A DNA stretch of 64,000 bases from Cladorhizidae sp. MBARI D1340-BT2. Lineage: Eukaryota; Porifera; Demospongiae; Poecilosclerida; Cladorhizidae. Below the pieces are notes generated by a model. That model did no database searches. It was not told the origin of the DNA and saw nothing but the letters and a program-made list of their open reading frames with translations. Below are positions 1-12,500 of the stretch, in pieces (the first letter of the stretch is position 1; every line of letters begins with the position of its first letter). The position numbers were made by a program, and so were the translations under genes. The stretch lies in assembly GCA_028752905.1 (NCBI GenBank), contig JAQNBH010000014.1:28572168-28636167 (forward strand). The letters are read 5' to 3'.

Positions 1-281
1 AGCCACGCACAGGATAAACGTGCTACCCACTTACCCGAAGTATAATGTACTTTACTTCATATCTAAGCTGACCTTCGTTTGAGTTAAGTTCAATGAGAAA
101 CAAGAAGATCCAGCCACTCGAAAATCTCTCTAGCTGTGTGTTCATCTCTCTAGCTGTGTGATGTTCTTAAGCTAACATAAAGAGAATGTCAATGTTTACT
201 AACCATGACTTCAGCTAATGTCCAACATTATACCTACCTTTTACAGTTATGAATGTGGCCTGTGTGTGTGTTCTTTCTCAG

Positions 282-550
282 AGCTACGAATAAGACTAAA
301 GTGATCGCATACTCCAGAAGACAGAGAGAAAATAATACCTTCTCAGACATCGCTGAAGTCCTGCCTCTACAAGAGAATGCGAAAGATTTGGACAAGGCTT
401 CCATCTTGAGATTGGTTATTAACTACCTCAAGTTGAGGGATCTCGTAAAAGATGGAAGCGAGGAGGAGAAGGAAGGAGAAGATAAGGGTGAAGAGGTGCT
501 TCAAGGAGGAGATTTGGCTCCGTCCCCACTTGATAGTCAATTGGAAAATA
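282..550 (+). CDS. bHLH-PAS exon a: basic helix-loop-helix domain
   Basis: The exon follows a pyrimidine-rich acceptor (ttctttctcag) and ends at a gtaagt donor. It starts with the last base of a codon and ends with one base of the next. It encodes a basic stretch (KVIAYSRRQREN), helix 1, a loop and helix 2 (LDKASILRLVINYLKLR), then an acidic Glu/Lys linker. The LDKAS.LRL core is the signature of alpha-class bHLH-PAS proteins of the SIM/HIF/AHR kind. Confidence 0.9.
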
Positions 551-3500
551 GTAAGTAGTATTGACAATGGTGTACGAATGATAATAGAGCTATGCCAAGG
601 CAACAACCACGTCAAGAACTGCACACATCAAAAATAACGATAGGCAGTGGCAATGGCAGTTACTTACAAAACTAATGACGGTTTCAAGTCGATATTTCCC
701 GAGAGTCGTAATCCAGAATATTACTACAACAGTACAACAAAACCAGTAGCTAATGATAGCCATCATCTATTGTTAGCGGGTTTTTTTAACTGGTTTACAG
801 CATCCTGCGAAATTAATTAGTCCCCGGCTCTATCTCTGTCTAACAATGCGTTTTTTTAACTATACCCATAATTAATATATATATTTTTAATAAAACAGTC
901 GGATACTTTTTGACGGTGTTATTGATGGAAATGTGATAAGGTGCGTAATTCGTGATGCAGGATATTACTAAACAAAATTGCTGACGATGCCTAGTGCCGT
1001 TCTACTCTGGCGACGGCGGCTTCTAGCGAACATGAATCACCACCAAAATCCAATGGACAGGTCCTTGACCTATGCCTAGCCATGCATTACATTTCGAGAA
1101 AATGGACATATTTATTTTGTGAAATACTGCTAACAGACAAACAGGGTTGGTGAAGGTCATGCACACTGCATACTTGTCCAAGTTGTTGTGTGTATTTTTT
1201 GTAGCAAAGCCTTGCCTATATTGGGTTTTAGAATTTCATTATGTGGTAACTGCTGGCCATATTTAAAGGAAGTGTGTCAAGGTGTGTAGTAAACTACAGG
1301 AAGTGTGTAGTTTACTACAGGAAGTGCTGTAATTGAGATTTCTAAGGAAGTAATAATCCCAGGAATACTTGACCAAATGTTGACACGCCCACAAGGTGTG
1401 TAGTTTAGCTTTTGAGACAACTACCATGGAATGAGAGGGGAGTGCAGCTTTCTATTGGTGCCTCGACGGAAAGTGGTGATCAAAAAGCAGCTGCAAGTCA
1501 CCAATTCCTCTGCGAGTATAGAGAGGAGGCGAGCAGGAAACATAGTCATGACCGGCACTTAACAAATAGAGACTGGAACCAACAGCAAACCAAGTTGTTG
1601 CATAACAGAGAACTAGCCTAGCCGCCAGTGTTTATGACAAACCAATGTGATTGGATGCAAGGAAGTCGGCTACTGCTTGCAGTTTGGCGTGACATAGAGG
1701 TGGTGTTTGATGAGTATCTTCACTCTTCTAAAGACTAGTGTGGATACTCTATATTCCTGTATATAGACTACCATGGATACTCTATATTCCTGTATATAGA
1801 CTACCATGGATACTCTATATAGACTAGCATGGATACTCTATATTCCTGTGTATAGACCAGTGTGGATACTCTATATTCCTGTATATAGACTACCATGGAT
1901 ACTCTATATAGACTAGCATGGATACTCTATATTCCTGTATATAGAATGGCGTGGATACTCTATATTCCTGTATATAGACTACCATGGATACTCTATATTC
2001 CTGTATTTAGACTACCATGGATACTCTATATAGACTAACGTGGATACTCTATATTCCTGTATATAGTCTAGCGTGGATATTCTATATTCCGGTATATAGA
2101 CTGGTGTGGATACTCTATATTCCCGTATATAGAAACTTTGCATAAAATAGCTTTTATTTTCAGAGTTAGTCTCATGCTAGTCACATACTGAGGGGAAGTG
2201 TGGTTGCTGAACCAGGTTTTCATGTGTCGGTGCCGGCATGTCGACATTCTATTCTGATTGGTCGAGACTACTCCTCGTAAAGTAACTCTCCTCTACAATA
2301 CCCGAGTGAGTGCATTGTTGGCTGTTGCCACGCCTTCACTGGTCCCATAAAAAATAAAAAATCTCGCAACAATCGCCAGGATTTCTTTAAGACGGATGTC
2401 TGTTGCACGAGGCCAAATGTGCACAACCTCACTACCCAAATTTGTGTTAATTACAACAAAAAATACACAATATGAAGCACCTGCTCATGTTTCTGAAGTC
2501 ATCCAGTCGGATACAGTACAGAGGATCAGGGAAGACTAGTAAGGATCGTGAAATCTTATGTAACAAGTGATCATCTGCTTTAGTGTGTACATGTACATGT
2601 ATAGTAGCATGTACATGTAAAGTACATGTACATGTACATAACATGTACATGTATGGTACATGTACATGTATAGTAACATGTACGTGTACATGTATAGTAA
2701 CATGTACATGTATGGTACATGTACATGTACAGTAGCTATTGGAACTTGGTGTTGGCCAGGAAGTCTTCTTTTGTTCCATGAGTTTCATGCAGGGCCTGAG
2801 TTACCTGATGACGCAGACACTCCATCAGAAGGTGACAGGTTATTGAAGTCACTGGTGACCAACAACAATGCATGCGTCCAGCAGTGTTTTGGGATGAACT
2901 AGGGACGTCCGGAGCTGTGGGGAATGCTGGGATGAACTAGGGACACGAGGTTCAATGTTCCTTTATCCACCTTGTATTGGCTAGGGCTAGAGCTAGGGCT
3001 AGAGCTAGGGCTAGAGCTAGGATTAAATCTAGGGCTAGAGCTAGGGCTAGAGCTAGGATTAGGGCTAGACCAAGGGGTTAGAGCAAGGATTACAGCTAGG
3101 GCTAGAGCAAGGGACTAGGGGTAGGGCTAGGACTAGATCTAGGACTAGAGATAGGACTAGAGGTCAGACTAGATCTAGGACTAGGGCTAGGGCTAGGGCC
3201 TAAAGGTAGGACTAGAGCTAGGGCTAGAGTTAGGGCTAAGACTAGAGCTAGGGCTAGAGGTGTAGGACTAGAGCTAGGACTGGGTTAGGACTAGGGCTAT
3301 AGATAGAGCTGGAACTTGGTCTAGGGATGTCTACGGCGGTAATGGACCACTCTACCTTTCACAACTGTGCAAGATAGGCTGGCAACTTTCAACTCCAGAA
3401 TCTTAATTAAGAATCCTGTCAAACCAGTTTTCTTAATTACCATTATTTAAAAAAAGTACATTTCTGGAACACAGAGCAATTATGACGAAACCTGACCTGA

Positions 3501-6500
3501 CATTGTGAAATCATCTTGTCGAGTAAGGAAATGGTCACTGTGATACACAGAAAGGTCTCCAAACTAGGAATGTTTCGACTGGTAGTGCCTTTTTTGTGGT
3601 TTGAACTGTTTGAGAAACAATGCTCTCTTTAATTAACTTCCCATGGGTAAAAAAAAAATTGCAATGGGCCACAGGCATGTTTCTCATGATACTTAAATAA
3701 GAGCATTAAAAATGAATTAAAAAAACTGACATGTGTTTCCAGGATTCTTGAGTGACAGGTCAGCGATTGCATCATTGCTAGTGGCATTACTCAAATAGCC
3801 CACTCATGATATGCATGAGACACGAGTGGTTTATTCTTGGCATGGATCACGGATAATTAAGCCTGGTGGCTGCTGGGACAATCCCTGGTTACCTATGGAT
3901 GTCGAAACTTCAAATTTCACAACTTCTTCGTCACCAGAACTGGCTAGGGTCCTGTGTCGCTATGGATAGGTTCAGGGGTAGGTTTAGAGCTAGAATTAGG
4001 GATATCTAGTGATAGATTAGGGCTGTGGCTAGGGCTAAGTTTAGAGCTAGGGCTAGGGCTTAGTTTATAGGGCTAGATTTAGGGCTACGGATACAGGGAT
4101 AGGGTTTGGTTTATAGGGCTAGGTTTAGGGCTGGAGGTGCAGGGGTAGGTTTAGGGCACATAGCTACAGTAGGTTTTCAGGGATAGCCCATGAAGGGCTA
4201 GGTTTAGGGTTAGGGTTAGAGAACTACGTGGGTTTAGGGCTAGGCTGGGCATGGAGCTACGGAGATGAGGCTGGGCTAGGATTAGGTGGACGACAACTTT
4301 GAAATAGTGGTCCACACCACTACTGGAGGAGGATGGTGCTCACACGTCTCTCCTCATGGAGGGTGACTCTCGCGCGTCTCTGCTGCATGCTGTAGGATGA
4401 GCTCTGCTGCATCGGATGACTCTCATGAATGCATCTCTATTGACAATTCTGATGCATCCAGCTTACACGTATAGAGTGCTATGGGATGAGGGGTCACGTC
4501 GTTGCTAGGTTTATTTGTGTGTGGCTTTAGACACGAAAATATTTCATAATAGAGAATGCAAATTAGACACCTAAGTATGATATCCTTCTTCTTATCTTAT
4601 GGTAAACACATACCCCTGAGTGCATGCTGTTGCCTACGCTGTAATTATGTATGTACGATTAGCCACCAAGCAGCAGTGGCTGGTCGTGCCGTCGATGGAT
4701 TAAAAGGCTTCGAATGTCTGCCACACAATCGGTTGCTCATACGAAGCTTAGCTTGTTGGCATGACCACCAAGACAGCAACTCCTTCCAAACTCCTCCCAT
4801 CCTCAGGGGGACTGGAGAAGGTGACGTGGGAATCGTTTGTGGCTAACAAAAGTAACAAGCATTTCTACGGCAACTTTCTCGATAATCAAATTAAATTTTA
4901 CTCTCTCAATGTTCTGTCGGGCACTCTGATCTTAATTTTTACTATGAAGGCTAGAGCATCTAGCCAAAATGGCGAGTGAGTAACTGTAACCTGATTATCG
5001 AGAAAGTTGACTGTGTCAACTGAGTCGTGAGAGAGAACAAACATTTACCTTGTAATGCATTTATTCTCGCGAACAATTTTAGAGTTCTGGTCTACCTGAT
5101 TACAGTACACCGGTGTGTGTATATATACACATGTGTATACATGTATATATACATGTATATATACATGTGTGTGTATATATATACATGTATATATTTGTAT
5201 TACATATGTATATGTGTACATATATACATGTGTGTATATATATATACAATGTACACAGTGTGTGAATATGTATTTACATGTATGTATATATGGGCATTAA
5301 TTTATTAATGTGTTAGTGAATGAGTTTCCACTAAAAAATAATTTCATGTCTATTAGCACAAGAGTGTCAAGGGAGTTCGCCAACTATTACGGATATCTTA
5401 CCAAACTTTTCCAAAGATGTCCTCCAGGTGAGACAAGATTAATGCAATAGGGCACACATGCACACACATGTACACACATGCACGCACGCATGCACACACG
5501 TATGCATGCTCGAATACTGTATGGTGAGCTTCTAATGAAGTTTCTTGGTGACAGGTCTTGTAAGGAGCTAGAGAATAGCCATCAAGTCATTGCTGAATTA
5601 GAGTGGGAGGAAAAACCTAAAGGGTACATAGGTCATCATGTTGCTAAGAGATAGACCACACCTTTTTTAGGGATTGACAGATACGAACATGAACTGCATA
5701 TACAAATAGCTAGTACAATGACCTTCTCAATAGCCAACTTGAATTTTACTCTCTCGATGTTTCGACTAGATGCTCCAGCCTTCATCAAATATTCCTGATA
5801 AAGGCTAGAGCATCTAGTCGAAATGTCAAGAGGGTAAAATTCAAGTTGATTATTGAGAAGATCATTGTAATTTCATTATGTCAACTGAGAGTTTGTTGGG
5901 TACATACATGAGCTTGTTGATTTAAAAACCAGAAGGTGTAGTTTTCAAAGTTACCTCTAAGTGGTCTACTTGTTGTCCCGAGATTATCTGAGGCACTTCA
6001 AAACAAACGCTCACTGGAGGATTTTCCCTGCTCAGGAAATAGCAGGAAATTATTAAATGTGTGGTTTTCTGTTTCTCTTGCAATATAGCTTGGTAGTGGC
6101 TGCAGTGGTGGTCACTGATGGGTACATTTCTGTAGCTACAGGTATTTATGGTATAGAGAGGGTTCTAATGTTGAGATCTCCTTCCTAAGGTTCTAAGGTT
6201 ATCCTTCCGAAGGTTCTAAGGTTCTCCTTCCTAAGGTTCTAAGGTTACCCTTTCTAAGGTTCTAAGGTTACCCTTCCTTATGTTCTAAGGTTCTCCTTCC
6301 TAAGGTTCTAAGGTTATCCTTCCTAAGGTTCTAAGGTTACCCTTTCTAAGGTTCTAAGGTTACCCTTCCTTATGTTCTAAGGTTCTCCTTCCTAAGGTTC
6401 TAAGGTACCCTTCCTAAGGTTCTAAGGTTATCCTTCCTTATGTTCTAATCTCCTTCCTAAGGTTCTTGTTCCTAAGGTTCTAAGGTTACCCTTCCTTAGG

Positions 6501-9500
6501 CTCTAAGGTTCTCCTTCCTAAGGTTCTAAGGTACCCTTCCTTATGTTCTAAGGTTATCCTTCCTAAGGTTCTAAGGTTATCCTTCCTTAGGTTCTAAGGT
6601 TACCCTTCCTTAGGTTCTAAGATTATACTTCCTAAGGTTCTAAGGTTATCCTTCCAAAGGTTCTAAGGTTATCCTTCCAAAGGTTCTAAGGTTCTCCTGC
6701 CTAAGGTTCTAAGTCAAGAACTCTCCCAAAGCTTCTAAAATTGAGGACCCTCCCTAAGGTTCTAAAGTTGAACCAATCACGCGGATATGAACACGTCACT
6801 GAACAACTTTCAAAAACAACTCGGCTCGTTTACTTTGCTACATCAACTTGAACTAATGATGTCATGTGTTTTTCATAGTGACCGTGGAGACATGGCAGTC
6901 AGACGGTCTTGAGGAAGGATACGCGTGTACAGTATTTAGAAATGTGTTTGTTTTGCTCAACAGTTGATTTAACGTGATCTTTTTTTTAAACTCATTTCAC
7001 CACATGGCACTCACAAAATCTGCACAGAGACACGTCAAAGGTCTCAAATCTCCATGCACGACACACAAGAGCTTAAAAAACATTTCCCTGGTTCACGAGA
7101 GGTTGAGGTCTCCAATTTGGGGACCGCATAAATTTAGTGTGGCTGGATCTACATACTACTGTACAATTTTTGTGCTAAATAAAGCACACTAATACAAACT
7201 GTTAATTGTGAGCGTGTGGAAGTTATCAAACTCTAAAGTACGTACGGACATGCCCTTTTTAATATTTCGTATCTCGACCTAACAACCTCTCAATTAACAT
7301 GAGTGTTTGTCTTTAATGGTTGCCTTTGTCCTTCGTCACAGGCTCTGAACGGGTTTCTGATGGTTGTGTCACAAGATGGCAAGCTTCTGTTTTCATCGGA
7401 CTCCATCGCAAGTTATCTGGGCCTCAGACAAGTAAGTGATATTGAATTGACAACAACAACAACAACAATAACAACAGATGTTATTCTTTTTGCTTCTGTA
7501 AATCATTTTTTGTAGCTGTGTACGCAGAACAGAAAATGTAGTAGTACATGTGTGGTAGTCATGACTACAAATCAGCATCTCTATTTAGTGCCAACCTCGA
7601 TGTATTATACAGATGAGGAGAAGAAATTAGAGGTCAACTGTACAGAGAGCTAATTATTTGAAGATCGACTTCCAAATTTTGTCCTTTACACGTACAGTAT
7701 TAAGCAGCTGTAACTTCTCCTAGGGTTCCCTGGGATACTGTATATACTTGGACTAGCCTGGGACGTGTGATTGACTGTATCAGGGATCCTAAAATCAGCA
7801 TTTTGGCAAGGGCTTGGGCTATTCTAGGTTTAGGGATAGGGTTAAGGGCATATTCTAGAGCCATGGGTTGCTGTATTTCTTAGGGCTAGGGCTAGGGCAT
7901 GCCGGGACACAAGTACATTGGGATCCATATTGAACAGCCAGTCACCCTCACTGGGGACATCCTGGGATAATCCCAAGTATCTCAGGATGTCCCAGGAAAA
8001 GTTACAGCAGAAGTGAGAATCTTCAAATATTACCTTCCTGTATCCGCTAATGCCTAGCGTCTGCCTTCACGCTTTGATTTGAAAGGTACATGTAGTTGAA
8101 TTCCATTCTGTAGGTAATTTTGTATCCTATGACCTGGTACCAAAACCTCCAACTGATTATTCTGTAAAATTGTTCCTTTTTCTTGGACTCAATCACGCTG
8201 TGAATGCTTTTCTGAAGGTGAATCTTCTGCTCGTTGAGTCAACACAGTGCAAGACTTTGCACCAGAAATAGAACTTCTATTTTTTAGCCTTTTATGTATG
8301 CAGAACTTGCCCTGACAAACAGCCAGTGTAGATGGTGGTCGTTCCCAAGTGCCACTGCCCACAATTCACCGGCTGTTTTGCCTGAAATTAATTTCCTTGT
8401 TGGTCCACTCATCTTACTGAGGCAATACTCTGAAAAAAGGTTTGCGGACAAGGAATAAGTGATGTTCATTTTGTAGAACTCTGAAGGTGTGTACGTGATT
8501 GTTCGTTCTAGTCCTCCATTTTTTAAGCGTCTTCGCGACTTACGTCTCTCTTGCTCAAACAGCATTATTTATGGTTAGACTAGTTTGCTATGCTCGTCTG
8601 ATACTCTCCAGGCTCTGGTCAGCCACAGTTCTACCATTCTCCGCCCCTTCTAGCTATCCTGGTCAAGACATACATACACCGGATGATCCTTATACATGTT
8701 GTATAAGAAATTGGTGATGTCCCGTCATGGGCATTGCTTGATAGCTCCTGCTCGGTGGATTGGCCATCTTTCTTTTAAGAGCCCAACCTATATTATAACA
8801 ACTAGCTTCTATGGTAACTATTTAATTGCCTGTCTGGCCTGAGTAAGGGTTTTTTCCTTCTCTGGCTATTAGTACACCATAAAGGCTTAAGTTGTGGCTA
8901 GGAATTATGCTTGTGTGTCCTCTATTTCACTGGGTTTCAGCGTCCATGCCATGTTTAGACTCATGTGATTGTCACGTGATCCTCTCCAGAGGTTTCTACG
9001 GCATCCTATGATGAATTGTGTTCCCCCCACTTCCTTTCACAGTTGCTAATTGCATGAAATTGTATGGTCATATAAGTAGCTCTCTAAAGGTGTGTCAATC
9101 TTGTAACTTGACGTGCTTGAAGAGAATCGAGTTAACCAGTGGATTATTATGTTACTGGCACGCCCAGTGCTCTGTTGGTGCTATCTCCTTAATTGTCCTG
9201 GCAACCTTTGAATAGCTGAAGTACACTCCCTTTTATTTGATATGTAGTCAAGGTTACAAGTGTGCTGCAATACAAAACACAAATAAATAAACATGTGTAC
9301 CCACTGTATTTGGCAAGGTAATAGAGATGTTTGGCAACAAATTAAGTAAAATTTAACGCAATAAATAGAGTATACATGTGTGGCAACAAATAGAGTATAA
9401 ATGTGTGGCAATAAATAGAGTGGCAATAAATAGAGTATAAATGTGTGGCAATAAATAGAGTATACATGTGTGGCAATAAATAGAGTATAAATGTGTGGCA

Positions 9501-12500
9501 ACAAATAGAGTATAAATGTGTGGCAATAAATAGAGTATAAATGTGTGGCAATAAATAGAGTATAAATGTGTGGCAATAAATAGAGTATAAATGTGTGGCA
9601 ATAAATAGAGTATAAATGTGTGGCAATAAATAGAGTATACATGTGTGGCAATAAATAGAGTATAAATGTGTGGCAACAAATAGAGTATAAATGTGTGGCA
9701 ACAAATAGAGTATAAATGTGTGGCAATAAATAGAGTATACATGTGTGGCAATAAATAGAGTATAAATGTGTGGCAATAAATAGAGTGGCAATAAATAGAG
9801 TATAAATGTGTGGCAATAAATAGAGTATACATGTGTGGCAATAAATAGAGTATACATGTGTGGCAATAAATAGAGTATAAATGTGTGGCAACAAATAGAG
9901 TATAAATGTGTGGCAATAAATAGAGTATAAATGTGTGGCAATAAATAGAGTATAAATGTGTGGCAATAAATAGAGTATAAATGTGTGGCAATAAATAGAG
10001 TATAAATGTGTGGCAATAAATAGAGTATACATGTGTGGCAATAAATAGAGTATAAATGTGTGGCAACAAATAGAGTATAAATGTGTGGCAACAAATAGAG
10101 TATAAATGTGTGGCAACAAATAGAGTATAAATGTGTGGCAACAAATAGAGTATAAATGTGTGGCAACAAATAGAGTATAAATGTGTGGCAATAAATAGAG
10201 TATAAATGTGTGGCAATAAATAGAGTATACATGTGTGGCAATAAATAGAGTATACATGTGTGGCAATAAATAGAGTATACATGTGTGGCAATAAATAGAG
10301 TATAAATGTGTGGCAATAAATAGAGTATACATGTGTGGCAACAAATAGAGTATAAATGTGTGGCAATAAATAGAGTATAAATGTGTGGCAATAAATAGAG
10401 TATAAATGTGTTGCAACAAATAGAGTATAAATGTGTGGCAATAAATAGAGTATTGACTGTGTTCTTGATCATACTGAGTGTGTGTGTGTGACTATACAGA
10501 GGCAACTCTGAGGTGCGTGTTATGTGGTGCGACAGCGTCAAGGTGTGAGACTTGACGGGGTCCATGCAGCTGTGCATGGTGCAGTCTTCTGGGAGACAAA
10601 CCCGGAAATCTCTAGATCATAGTTTAAATATTTCACACATTCTTATTGGAAGACGGTGTTGCTAACCCACACATGCACACACACACACATACATACATGC
10701 ACACACGCATAGACACCCACACACATACTTACATACATGCATGCACGTAGCATGCACATGCACACATGCGCACACACCGAGAGATGGATAACATGCCCAC
10801 TGACCTGGAGTCTAAATAATTATCCAACTGAAGATTGTTTATCAAATATTTTGTTGAAATCCACACATATATTGGCCTCTTATTTCAAGGTTGATAAATG
10901 AATGTCAGATTTTTTTCTCTCGGTAATTCAACTCTCAGACTCTCCTACACCTTGCCACAGACTCACCTGCACCTTGCCATACCCTCAGACTCACCTACAC
11001 CTTGCCACAGCCTCAGACTCTCTTGCTCCTACACCTTGCCACAGACTCATCTGCACCTTGCCATACCCTCAGACTCACCTACACCTTGCCACAGCCTCAG
11101 ACTCTCCTGCTCCTACACCTTGCCACAGACTCACCTGCACCTTGGAACATCCTCAGGCTCTTCATCTTGACAGAGCCTCAGTTCACCTGCATCTTTAAAC
11201 AGCCTTAGACTCACCTGCATCTTGACACCGGCCTCAGACTCACCTCTTGTCTTGACATGAGCAATGAGGCCGTATTCACAGAATATCTAGTTTGTTTGAA
11301 TGCTGTACTTACATAACTATGACGTCATTGATTGGGACCCTCCCTAACCCTTCAAAGGAAGGTCACCAGTAAAGAAAAACACAGCTGGCTGTCGAGTAGA
11401 ACCTTAGCCAGTAAATATTCCCCCCTACACTCCTCCCTCTCCAAAAGTAGCAACTATTCCCACAGCAACGGAATGCAGTCTTCAGAGCTAACAAGTCACT
11501 AATGATTCGTGCGGAGGAACTGGAGCACACTGTCCGCAGTTGCTAAAAATCCAGTGACCTCTATATTATGACCTTTCCATCTATGTTGTTGATCGCAGAG
11601 TTTCCAGCTTGGCTCCTCCATAGACTGGCTGCAGAGTGGGTGACTTGCAGCTGCTGCTTGATCACTATAAGCTTCCATCTCTGCACCGACAGAAAGCTGC
11701 ACTCCACTCGCACCAGCATGGTGGCCCATCTCAAAAGAAATGGGCAAACTATTTGTGTGTTATATATATTCCTAACTGGGTCTGGAGTATATGGGATTAG
11801 TATTTTTTTAGTCTTTTATTATAGGGCTTCCTGTAGTATACTAGAGACTTCCTGTAGTATTACTAGACACCCATGCAATAGCCTACAGAAGACTCTCGAG
11901 TGCTGTATTAGTCTGTATTGATGGATTCCTCTCTCGGCTCTCATTCCCATAGCTTAGTGTATATGAAAGCATGCTAATTGGCTAGGCGCTGACAGACTTC
12001 CTCTCTCGCTCGATCTGAAATCTTGTGTGGTAATTGGCTAAAAGTGTTTTAACTTCCGGAAGCCCAACCACTATAAGAGTCTCTCATGAGCAAGCCATAG
12101 CACGAGTGAAAATACCCGGGGTTTGCCACGCAGCCGAATTTCAACAAATGCTGAACACATGGAACTTGTATACTGTTAGCTTATGTCGTGTTGCCCGCCA
12201 GCTGATGTTGTGTTGCCCTCCAGCTGGCATTGTGTTGCACACCAGTTGACATCATGTTGCCCGCCAGCTTGCCCGCCGGCTGACATCATATTGCCCACCA
12301 GCTGGCATTGTGTTGCCTGCCAGTTGACATCATGTTGCCTGCCAGCTGATGTCTTGTTGCCCGCAAGCTGACGTCTTGTTGCTTGCTATGTTCCTAGCCT
12401 AATGTGCAGAACCACATGAAGTCTTTAGGGAAATTCTGCTGCTGATTCTTGGAACGTAAACCTGGCTATATTCACAATTCACTGCAGAATCTTGGCCCTA

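Larger units (their letters stand above)
551..5356 (+). other. intron, with several simple arrays and a foldback MITE
   Basis: Donor gtaagt at 551 and acceptor tattag ending at 5356. It holds a dispersed repeat (about 1268-1620), a repeat of about 33-41 bp (1731-2135), acatgt-type repeats (2587-2733), two CTAGGG-rich tracts, a foldback element (4871-5009) and a TA/TG microsatellite. About 4270-4870 shows nothing I recognise. Confidence 0.75.
5428..7341 (+). other. intron with MITE and 23-bp array
   Basis: Donor gtgaga and acceptor cgtcacag. It contains a short CA-rich tract near 5450-5510, foldback MITE A copy 2 (5714-5869) and the ttctaagg array (6170-6725). The remainder (about 5870-6170 and 6725-7341) shows no recognisable feature. 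Confidence 0.7.

Noticed and set aside
5027..5308. Tyr/Ile/Cys-rich ORFs
   Set aside because: TA/TG microsatellite; likewise at 37159-37474 and 44127-44425.
9181..10577. Three minus-strand ORFs of 362-412 codons
   Set aside because: They are translations of a 25-bp array that lacks stops in all three frames; the proteins are the same repeat in different order.
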